A DNA stretch of 8,694 bases, from contig JAUZOB010000128.1 in the NCBI GenBank assembly GCA_030706665.1, positions 1 through 8,694 of the forward strand, written 5' to 3'. The stretch is from Bacteroidota bacterium. GTDB lineage: Bacteria; Bacteroidota; Bacteroidia; Bacteroidales; Prolixibacteraceae. The translations under genes and the position numbers were made by a program. The notes under the pieces are model-generated. The model saw only the letters and a program-made list of their open reading frames with translations. It did not search any database and was not told the origin of the DNA. Shown here in pieces: positions 1-6,561 of the stretch (its first letter is position 1; each line of letters begins with the position of its first letter).

Positions 1-578
1 ATCACCCGTCTATCGTTACATGGACTCCTTTTAATGAAACATGGGGGCCTGACAATGAACAATACCCCCGTTTGGTGACTGACATTTATCACTTAACCAA
101 AGGACTCGATCCGACTCGTCCGATCAATGATGCCAGCGGTGGCACCCATGTATTGACGGATATCTGGTCATTCCACAATTATGAAGGTGATCCTGAGACT
201 CTTTCTAAAGAATTAACTCCTGATCCAAATGGGAAGGTCTGGTCTAATAGCACGCCAATTACTTTCACTTCTTATAATGGACAACCATATCTATATGATG
301 AGTTTGGTGGTATGAGATGGACTGCTGAAGATCAGGCTAATTCTTCTCAATCCTGGGGATATGGTACTCCTTCTAAATCAAAAGAAGAGTTTTATAAACG
401 ATTGGAAGGATTGGTTGATGTAATCTTGAGCAAAAGTCATATTTGGGGATATTGCTATACTCAGCTGACAGATGTTGAACAGGAACAGAACGGAATCTAT
501 TTTTATAATCGGGATGCTAAGTTCGACATGAAAAGGATTAAATCAATCTTTAGTAAGAATCCTAAGCCGAACAATTGA
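1..578 (+). CDS. Glycoside hydrolase family 2 (beta-galactosidase-like), C-terminal part only
   Basis: This is the 3' end of a gene entering from the left edge; the frame is open from base 3, so the methionine at 72 is internal. The visible protein begins with HPSIVTWTPFNETWG, the typical GH2 TIM-barrel strand ending in Asn-Glu; the Glu codon at 36-38 is the expected acid/base. A second Glu, in YLYDEFGG (codon 300-302), fits the nucleophile position. The tail IWGYCYTQLTDVEQEQNGIYFYNR is the usual end of the barrel in GH2 enzymes of this Bacteroidetes type, and the protein stops soon after with TGA at 576-578. GH2 covers beta-galactosidases, beta-glucuronidases and related exo-enzymes; with the N-terminal sugar-binding and Ig-like domains outside the window, I cannot pick the substrate. 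The next gene starts 29 bases downstream on the same strand, suggesting co-transcription. Family call is strong, specificity is open. Confidence 0.9.
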   Translation, partial: HPSIVTWTPFNETWGPDNEQYPRLVTDIYHLTKGLDPTRPINDASGGTHVLTDIWSFHNYEGDPETLSKELTPDPNGKVWSNSTPITFTSYNGQPYLYDEFGGMRWTAEDQANSSQSWGYGTPSKSKEEFYKRLEGLVDVILSKSHIWGYCYTQLTDVEQEQNGIYFYNRDAKFDMKRIKSIFSKNPKPNN

Positions 579-607
579 GTCATAAATGGTTGCTTAAATC
601 CTTTGAT

Positions 608-1489
608 ATGAAAAAGTTTCTGATTTTCCTTCTGATTTATTGCCCGTTCCTTTCATTGGGAGCGAATTTAATTCATAAATCAGATTTTGTGATGTGGCAG
701 TTGCCGACACAAGTAAATACAATCGGCAACTCGTATGTATTCCAGATGAAGAATGGAAAGATTGCTGTAATGGATGGGGGGGTGAAAGAAGAGACTCAAT
801 ATCTGAGAGGTTTCATTGGTGCGTTGGGAAATGAAGTTGAAGCCTGGTTTGTAAGTCATCCTCATGATGATCATGTCGGTGCATTGAATGAGATATTGAA
901 AGATCCCAAAGGAATAAAAATTAAAAATATCTATCACTCTGAATTGTCGCAAGAATATTATGAGAAATATGAAACGCAATATGAATCTTTTACCCGTGAG
1001 TTTTATGAAAATCTCAATAAATCCGGAATCAATGTTGTAAATATTACAGAGCCTGGCAAAATATTGAAAATTGATAAAACAAATTTTAAGATATTGAGTG
1101 TCAGAAATCCTGAGATTACTGAGAATCCTTATAATAATCAAAGCATGGTGATTCGGGTTGAGGATCATTTAAAATCAATGGTCTTTTTAGGAGACTTAGG
1201 CGTGGAGGGCGGAGAAAAATTATTAAAAGGGCCCTTCCGAAAGGATTTAAACTGTGATTATTTACAAATGGCGCATCATGGGCAAAACGGAGTGAGTAAA
1301 GAGTTTTATAGAAGTATAAAATTTGATGCATGTTTATGGCCAACTCCATCATGGGTTTATAATAATGATATTGGAAAAGGATTCAATACTCATAATTTGA
1401 AAACGATAGAGATCCGAAATCTGATGGATGAAATTGGCATAAAAAAGCATTACATCAGCTTTATGGGGTTAGTCCGGATTGATCATTGA
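608..1489 (+). CDS. Secreted MBL-fold (ComEC-like) metallohydrolase
   Basis: A 293-residue protein. I chose ATG 608 because MKKFLIFLLIYCPFLSLGA then forms a clean signal peptide (cleavage near residue 18-19); the in-frame TTG at 575 would add 11 residues ahead of it and overlap the previous stop. Residues 84-89 are HPHDDH, the metal-binding HxHxDH motif (H84, H86, D88, H89). D196 in FLGDLG and the His pair H223-H224 in MAHHG complete a dinuclear metal site of the type seen in the ComEC/Rec2 MBL domain. The protein is probably a periplasmic or exported hydrolase, but its substrate cannot be read from the sequence; ester, phosphodiester and lactone cleavage are all possible in this fold. No transmembrane competence domains are present, so it is not ComEC itself. 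It sits directly behind a GH2 gene and ahead of further glycosidases, so a role in the same catabolic locus is inferred, not shown. Confidence 0.85.
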   Translation: MKKFLIFLLIYCPFLSLGANLIHKSDFVMWQLPTQVNTIGNSYVFQMKNGKIAVMDGGVKEETQYLRGFIGALGNEVEAWFVSHPHDDHVGALNEILKDPKGIKIKNIYHSELSQEYYEKYETQYESFTREFYENLNKSGINVVNITEPGKILKIDKTNFKILSVRNPEITENPYNNQSMVIRVEDHLKSMVFLGDLGVEGGEKLLKGPFRKDLNCDYLQMAHHGQNGVSKEFYRSIKFDACLWPTPSWVYNNDIGKGFNTHNLKTIEIRNLMDEIGIKKHYISFMGLVRIDH

Positions 1490-1628
1490 CCGGTTCTATT
1501 CCTTAGTTGATTTTATGTGGACTCTGTTAATGTGTGGGAGTTCATTTTATTGTGTTTTATTATCGTCTTATTGTTTGAGAAAAATTATACTGAAATGAAA
1601 AAATAATAGAAAAATTTACTGGATTAAT

Positions 1629-3650
1629 ATGAAAAAAAGCATTTTATTAACACTTATCTGTTTGTCTGCTGTGTGGGTATTAAAGGGACAGCCTGCATAT
1701 CCCGGGCATCTTATTGGAACAGCAAAGGTTTTTATAGAAAGAGGAAAGATTGTAGTTGAGAATAATTCTTTAGTTGCCCAATGGTCTATAAAGAATAATG
1801 TTCTATGTGCAGTGCGTTTTTTTAATAATGAAACGAAACAATCTTTATCCTGGAATGATAATTCATGGTTCTCTATATTGTTGAAAAATGGAGAACGTCT
1901 TACCTCGAAAGAATTTGCAATAGCGACCCCACCAAAGATCAAACCGGTTTTAGCGAATCAAAAATCAATAAAACGGTCTTGTAAAGATAACGGGAAGCAA
2001 ATTGTGGCAGATTTTTACTGTAAAAAGGCAAAACTTAAACTGCACTGGAAGGCAGTATTAAGAGATAATTCCAATTATATCCGCCAGGAATTTACAGTGG
2101 AACCCGAAGATTCTTTAAATATCGATGAGATTAGTTTGATTGAAATTCCACAGGAAAGTGGAGTGAAATCTTATGGACAAGTTGCCGGTTCTCCTTTGGT
2201 TGCCGAAGATATGTTTTTTGCTTTTGAACATCCCATGAGTCATGTTGCATCTGTGGATAATAATTCTTCGCTGTATGTAAAACGTTATTCTGTAATAAGC
2301 CCCTCAACGACATTGTCTTTTTCAACTGTGTGGGGGGTAGCTCCATCTCAACAACTTAGAAGAGCTTTTCTGTATTATGTAGAGAGAGAACGGGCTGTGC
2401 CTTATCATCAACTGTTGCATTATAATTCATGGTTTGATATCTCTTTCGGTGATCGAAAACTCAATGAAGCTTCCTGTATGGATCGGATGAAAGTATTTAC
2501 AGATAGCTTAATTGAAAAACGTCATGTGCAGATGCAAGCGTTTTTATTTGATGACGGTTGGGACAATAATAAAACATTGTGGCAATTTAATGATGGATTC
2601 CCGAATGGGTTTTCCAGGATGGAAAAGTTTGCTCAAAAGAACCATGCTAATTTAGGAGTTTGGGTTTCACCTTTTGGCGGATACGGGGAAGCAAAGGAGC
2701 AAAGACTTGAATATGGCAAATCACAAAATCCCCCATATGAAACCAATGAAAATGGGTTCTCTCTATCGGGGCCTGTATATTTTAAATGTTTGAGGGATGC
2801 CCTGGTCAAATTTGTTAAAAATTACGGTGTTACAATATTTAAAGTTGATGGAGTCGGAGAAGGAAATGGTACAGAAGGATCTAATCTTCGATATGAAAAA
2901 GATATTGATGCGCTCCTGAGACTTGTAGAAGAAGTGAGGAGTGTAAAACCGGATGTTTACTTCAGCCTGACTACCGGCACATGGGCTTCTCCGTATTGGT
3001 TGTTTTATGGGGATGCTATCTGGCGAAACGGAGGTGATACAGAATTAACGGGTTCGGGATCTAATCGTCAACAGTGGCTTACTTATCGGGATGCAGAAAC
3101 TTATAGGAATATTGTTCAAAAAGGTGTTTTATATCCTTTGAATTCACTTATGTATCATGGTATCTGTATTGCAGACAACGGTATTCCTTCTAAAATGGAA
3201 CTGAATGATAAAGATATTGCTGATGAAATATGGTCATTCTTTTCAAGCGGAACCTCATTGCAAGAACTTTATATCAATCCACATAAACTATCATCAAAAA
3301 ATTGGGATTGTTTAGCACATGCAATCCAGTGGGCAAAGAAAAACGAAAAGACGTTAGTCGATGTGCATTGGGTTGGTGGTGATCCATACAAAGGAGATGT
3401 CTATGGAAGAGCTTCATGGTCTTCTCAAAAAGCTATTATAAGTTTAAGAAATCCATCTGCAGAGATAAAACAATTTCATGTAAATGTTGCTCAGTTGATG
3501 GAACTACCGATGGGGGCATCCAGGGTCTATTCCTTTCATTACCCTGAATTTTTTAATAATGGTAATGTTGAATACTTGAAAGTCAAAGAATTTGATTTGA
3601 CTTTGCAGCCTTATGAAGTTGTAATTTTAGAAGGAGTTCCTGTTAAATAG
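1629..3650 (+). CDS. Putative alpha-galactosidase, clan GH-D (GH36/raffinose-synthase-like)
   Basis: A 673-residue secreted protein with an N-terminal signal (basic MKK, hydrophobic stretch to about residue 18, likely cleavage before QPAYPG). Residues about 30-255 look like the N-terminal beta-sandwich of GH36-type enzymes. The barrel starts near 262 (HYNSWFD). FDDGWD at 307-312 matches the [IL]DDGW motif of GH36 and raffinose-synthase-like proteins. FKVDG at 404-408 places D407 as the likely nucleophile (compare KWD in GH36, KVD in raffinose-synthase relatives). D470 in WRNGGD, just before SNRQQW, is a candidate acid/base. From about 575 a C-terminal beta domain follows. Length fits GH36-type enzymes. 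Known members cleave terminal alpha-galactose or transfer it; activity here is inferred from motifs, and the divergent KVDG context means another alpha-glycoside is possible. It is flanked by gaps of 139 and 136 bases, and a strong hairpin follows the stop. Confidence 0.75.
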   Translation: MKKSILLTLICLSAVWVLKGQPAYPGHLIGTAKVFIERGKIVVENNSLVAQWSIKNNVLCAVRFFNNETKQSLSWNDNSWFSILLKNGERLTSKEFAIATPPKIKPVLANQKSIKRSCKDNGKQIVADFYCKKAKLKLHWKAVLRDNSNYIRQEFTVEPEDSLNIDEISLIEIPQESGVKSYGQVAGSPLVAEDMFFAFEHPMSHVASVDNNSSLYVKRYSVISPSTTLSFSTVWGVAPSQQLRRAFLYYVERERAVPYHQLLHYNSWFDISFGDRKLNEASCMDRMKVFTDSLIEKRHVQMQAFLFDDGWDNNKTLWQFNDGFPNGFSRMEKFAQKNHANLGVWVSPFGGYGEAKEQRLEYGKSQNPPYETNENGFSLSGPVYFKCLRDALVKFVKNYGVTIFKVDGVGEGNGTEGSNLRYEKDIDALLRLVEEVRSVKPDVYFSLTTGTWASPYWLFYGDAIWRNGGDTELTGSGSNRQQWLTYRDAETYRNIVQKGVLYPLNSLMYHGICIADNGIPSKMELNDKDIADEIWSFFSSGTSLQELYINPHKLSSKNWDCLAHAIQWAKKNEKTLVDVHWVGGDPYKGDVYGRASWSSQKAIISLRNPSAEIKQFHVNVAQLMELPMGASRVYSFHYPEFFNNGNVEYLKVKEFDLTLQPYEVVILEGVPVK

Positions 3651-3684
3651 AATTTATTAGAACTACTCTTTAATTAAAATTGGA

Positions 3685-3720
3685 TTATTCATCCCGATGT
3701 TATTACATTGGGATGAATAA
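3685..3720 (+). terminator. 16-bp stem hairpin after the GH36-like gene
   Basis: An 11-base perfect inverted repeat (TTATTCATCCC at 3685-3695, GGGATGAATAA at 3710-3720) extends inward through one G-U pair and a further ATGT/ACAT match. The result is a 16-pair stem with a 4-base TATT loop. It begins 34 bases after the stop at 3650 and ends 66 bases before the next start. The stem is strong enough to terminate or to protect the 3' end of the mRNA, but no clean U-tract follows (GATAAAATTCTTT), so processing or attenuation between the two glycosidase genes is equally possible. The structure is seen directly; its function is inferred. Confidence 0.6.
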
Positions 3721-3786
3721 GATAAAATTCTTTGTTGATAACTAGATTAACTCGTTAGAGCCGAAAATAGAAGTAGAACCTAAACC

Positions 3787-4809
3787 ATGAAAAAAATATT
3801 ATTGTTTGTTGGCTTGTTTGTCGGAATATCGATTGGTTCAAATGCTATTGAACCCAATCATGTTTCGAATCATTCGGCAACACATATTGTGAATCTTGAC
3901 GGAAGCTGGGAGTTATCCGGATTTAGTCCTGATAATTCTAAGAATGTATCCTTAAATGGGACAGTACCGGGGTATGTACATCCTGATCTTCAACGTGCAG
4001 GATTAATTCCGGACCCTTTTTGGAGAAATCAGGCAGAACAATGCCAATGGCCGGAGAATTGGGAATGGCGTTATAAAAAAGTCTTTGAAGTACCTGAAAA
4101 CTTTTCACAGAAATGGGTGATGCTTCAATTTGACGGATTGGATACCTATGCAAAAATAATCTTGAATGGAAAGCAACTCGGAACGACCAATGATATGTTT
4201 ATTCCTTATGAATTTGATATTAGCGGTTGGCTTAAGCCCGGGAAGAATGTATTGGAAGTACGATTTTCTCCTCCTGTAAAGATGGTCGAAGATAAAGTGA
4301 AAAAGAGGTCTTATGAAGCAGCATTCGATCCTACCGGCAATCGTGTTTATACTCGCAGAATGCAGTGTACATATGGATGGGACTGGGTAAATCGCTTTGT
4401 TTCAATGGGGATCTGGAAGCCTTGTCGCATTGTCTCCTATTCGAATGCCCGAATAGACGATATTTTTGCATATACAAAGAAAATTACAAAGGGAAGCGCT
4501 GATTTGCAGCTGGAGTTAGCAACTACTGTTTGTGATAAAGAAGCTAAAAAGGTTAAATTATTTATTACAGACCCCGATGGTAAAATCGTGTGGGAAAAAT
4601 CAACCGCTATTGACTCTTCATTGATGAAGTTCGAGGCGAAAGTGAATAATCCTCGTTTATGGTGGCCCAACGGAGCAGGTGAACACCCATTGTATCATGT
4701 AACCGCTGTTTTATCGGATGATCAGGGGAAAGAATTGCACCATTACACAATTGAAACAGGTATTCGAACGGTTACGATTGAAGAAATTCCGGATCAGGAT
4801 AAGAAATGA
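3787..4809 (+). CDS. N-terminal fragment of GH2 beta-mannosidase: signal peptide, sugar-binding and Ig-like domains
   Basis: This is a 340-residue open frame before the premature TGA. Residues 1-20 form a signal peptide with a good type I cleavage site (GSNA before IEPN), so the enzyme is exported. Residues about 36-218 are the jelly-roll sugar-binding domain with beta-mannosidase hallmarks: LDGSWEL at 37-43, VPGYVHPDL at 60-68, IPDPFWR at 74-80, FDGLDTYAKIILNG at 115-128, and CTYGWDWVNRF at 194-204. Residues about 220-330 are the Ig-like sandwich, including NPRLWWPNG at 288-296 and the closing ETGIRTV at 323-329. No catalytic residue lies in this piece, so alone it could at most bind sugar. 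If translated, it would be a truncated secreted protein. Confidence 0.75.
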   Translation: MKKILLFVGLFVGISIGSNAIEPNHVSNHSATHIVNLDGSWELSGFSPDNSKNVSLNGTVPGYVHPDLQRAGLIPDPFWRNQAEQCQWPENWEWRYKKVFEVPENFSQKWVMLQFDGLDTYAKIILNGKQLGTTNDMFIPYEFDISGWLKPGKNVLEVRFSPPVKMVEDKVKKRSYEAAFDPTGNRVYTRRMQCTYGWDWVNRFVSMGIWKPCRIVSYSNARIDDIFAYTKKITKGSADLQLELATTVCDKEAKKVKLFITDPDGKIVWEKSTAIDSSLMKFEAKVNNPRLWWPNGAGEHPLYHVTAVLSDDQGKELHHYTIETGIRTVTIEEIPDQDKK

Positions 4810-4824
4810 CGTTCATTTACGGTC

Positions 4825-6333
4825 GTGGTTAATGGAACCCGCATATTTGTTAAAGGGGGAAATTGGGTGCCAGCTGATCCCTTCCCATCAAGAATAACAC
4901 CTGATAAATATAACTTGTTATTGGGACAGGCTCGCGATGCCGGCATGAATATGATGCGCTCGTGGGGCGGAGGAATCTATGAACCGGAAGCGTTTTGGCA
5001 TGCTTGCAATACTATGGGGATTATGGTTTCTCAGGATTTCTTACTCGCTTGTGCCGGATATCCGGATGAAGAGAAGGATTTTGTTGATCTGCTCAAAAGA
5101 GAGTTTACTGCAAATATTCGCTTATTAAGGAATAATCCGAGTTTGATATTCTGGTGTGGTGACAATGAATTAGGATTGGGAGCCGGGCATGATGATGGTT
5201 GGGCTTGTAAGACGATGCATGGGAATATGACTAAACCATTGGTCGAAAGCATGGACCCTTCAAGATGTTTTCGTATTACCAGTCCGTGGGGAGGTGAAAG
5301 AAATAATTCTGATTTAGCAGGTGATTGCCATATTAATGCTGAATATTCTGATGAAATAAAATCAGGTGATTTAAAAGATTATCGTTCTATTATTGATCGT
5401 TACAGTGCCGGAAGATTTATGAGTGAACATGCGGCTGCCGGGGCTCCTCCCAAACGAACGCTTTTAAAATTCATGACCGATAATGATCTTATGGGAAGTG
5501 AAATGTTGGAATATCACACCAAAGATAATCCTTATGCTCCCGGCTCTATGACCCTCTTTCAGGTTGTGGAACGCTGTGCAAAGAAACTTTATGGTGATCC
5601 CGGAGAGGATATAGATCGACGCATCCGTCAACTCGAATATGTGCAGTATGACTTTGTTCGGTTAGCCATGGAAGATAGCCGACGTCGTAAGTTCTATACC
5701 AGTGGTATTCAATTTTGGATGTACAATGATTGCTGGCCGGCATCCGGATGGAGCCTGATTGATTATTGGGGCGGAAGAAAAGCAGCATGGTATGCGATGG
5801 CAGCAGGAAGCAGGCCTGTTATTGCAGCATCTGAAAATAATGGGAAGACCATAAAATGGTGGGTGTGCAATGACCTTTATAATTCGGTAAAGGTTAATGT
5901 GAATGTAAAAGTACAGCCATTCGAAGGCAAAGCAAGCTGGACAAAACAAATAAACATTACGGTGCCGGCTAATAGTAGTGTGGTTGCAGTAGAATTGCCG
6001 TTGGAAGAAATCAAGCAGAAATTAGGACACAATGCAATTTTGGTTTGTGATCTAAATTATGAACATGGTTATGACAGAAGCTGGTGGACAGAAGGCTTGC
6101 CCAAAGACTTGCTCTTTCCAAAAACAAATCTGGCTGTTACGGAAAAGAGATCTGATGATCAGGGAGAAGTAACAATCCATTCTGATAAATGGGGAAGAGT
6201 TGTTACACTTGATGCAGACGTTGATTTTGAAGATAACTATTTCGAGATGCTCCCCGGAGAAACTCGTACGATCAAATGGAAATCTCATACTGGTCCTTTT
6301 GGCGGAGCAATAAAAGTGAATAGTTGGAATTAA
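4825..6333 (+). CDS. C-terminal fragment of GH2 beta-mannosidase: catalytic barrel and C-terminal Ig-like domains
   Basis: This is the open frame after the premature stop; the first possible start is GTG at 4825, but this is a mid-domain position with no export signal, so independent initiation is doubtful. Residue numbers here count from that GTG. MRSWGGGIYE at 44-53 is the barrel motif of beta-mannosidases. FWCGDNE at 109-115 gives E115 as the acid/base, and RFMSEHAAAG at 197-206 gives E201 as the nucleophile (461 and 547 in the joined protein). IQFWMYNDCWPASGWSLIDYWGG at 295-317 is the substrate-facing tryptophan segment. The last about 60 residues, with DFEDNYFEMLPGE, are the C-terminal mannosidase Ig-like domain. 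Family members release terminal beta-linked mannose; related GH2 clades act on glucosamine, so specificity is probable, not certain. Confidence 0.7.
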   Translation: MVNGTRIFVKGGNWVPADPFPSRITPDKYNLLLGQARDAGMNMMRSWGGGIYEPEAFWHACNTMGIMVSQDFLLACAGYPDEEKDFVDLLKREFTANIRLLRNNPSLIFWCGDNELGLGAGHDDGWACKTMHGNMTKPLVESMDPSRCFRITSPWGGERNNSDLAGDCHINAEYSDEIKSGDLKDYRSIIDRYSAGRFMSEHAAAGAPPKRTLLKFMTDNDLMGSEMLEYHTKDNPYAPGSMTLFQVVERCAKKLYGDPGEDIDRRIRQLEYVQYDFVRLAMEDSRRRKFYTSGIQFWMYNDCWPASGWSLIDYWGGRKAAWYAMAAGSRPVIAASENNGKTIKWWVCNDLYNSVKVNVNVKVQPFEGKASWTKQINITVPANSSVVAVELPLEEIKQKLGHNAILVCDLNYEHGYDRSWWTEGLPKDLLFPKTNLAVTEKRSDDQGEVTIHSDKWGRVVTLDADVDFEDNYFEMLPGETRTIKWKSHTGPFGGAIKVNSWN

Positions 6334-6334
6334 A

Positions 6335-6450
6335 AAATTAGATTGATTAGAGGTGGGGGAGTTTGTTCAGATAGGTGAAAAAGGTTATTTCAAGGAACTG
6401 TCTGAATAAATTACCCCATGTTCTGAACAACGTGGCCTTTAATCTAATTT
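6335..6450 (+). other. Structured intergenic element with nested and competing inverted repeats
   Basis: It lies just after the beta-mannosidase stop. Outer arms AAATTAGATT (6335-6344) and AATCTAATTT (6441-6450) match perfectly and extend to 12 pairs with one G-U. Inside, 6355-6372 (GGGGGAGTTTGTTCAGAT) can pair with 6400-6417 over 18 positions: 14 Watson-Crick, 3 G-U and 1 mismatch. Part of the same 5' arm, TTGTTCAGA (6363-6371), also pairs perfectly with TCTGAACAA (6422-6430), so two structures compete. No U-tract follows either stem. It may be a terminator or 3'-end stabiliser, a leader-type switch for the downstream GH110 gene, or the remains of a small inverted-repeat element. Pairings are seen in the sequence; function is inference. 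The remaining 6451-6561 shows no convincing promoter or repeat. Confidence 0.5.
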
Positions 6451-6561
6451 CGAATAAATGAGGCTTCTGTAGAGGTGTGTTGAACAGAGGAAATAAATAG
6501 CACTGAATGAGGTAAAATCCTTGCATTAACTATTGTTTCCTCTTAATCTGTAATTATTTAG

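Larger units (their letters stand above)
3787..6333 (+). pseudogene. GH2 beta-mannosidase-type gene interrupted by an in-frame TGA
   Basis: Read in one frame, 3787-6333 encodes 848 codons plus the final stop, the usual length of bacterial beta-mannosidases. The only interruption is TGA at 4807-4809 (codon 341). Both sides are in the same frame and join without loss: GIRTVTIEEIPDQDKK, then the stop, then RSFTVVVNGTRIFVKGGNWVPAD, the linker that leads from the second beta-sandwich into the TIM barrel in this family. So this is a nonsense change, not a frameshift or deletion. From memory of relatives a glycine often precedes RSF/TSF here, which would make GGA to TGA the simplest change; CGA or TGG to TGA are alternatives. 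The 507 codons after the stop carry no other damage, which argues for a very recent mutation, a sequencing error or some readthrough (the stop is followed by C, a leaky context). Other genes here end in TGA, so a changed genetic code is unlikely. Confidence 0.75.

Noticed and set aside
575..607. Upstream TTG start for the MBL gene, overlapping the GH2 stop
   Set aside because: It adds 11 residues in front of a clean MKK signal peptide; ATG 608 is the better start.
680..1352. Minus-strand open frames opposite the MBL gene
   Set aside because: They lie wholly inside a well-supported gene, have no recognisable domains, and show the low-complexity residue use of antisense frames.
1550..1577. Possible Bacteroides-type promoter (TTG near 1550 and TA-TTG-TTTG at 1569-1577) before the GH36-like gene
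   Set aside because: The -7 element has one base too many against TAnnTTTG and the spacing to the upstream TTG is short; it is likely chance in AT-rich DNA.
4807..4809. Recoded genetic code (UGA as glycine or tryptophan)
   Set aside because: The preceding GH2 and MBL genes end naturally in TGA, and the other genes read normally with the standard code.
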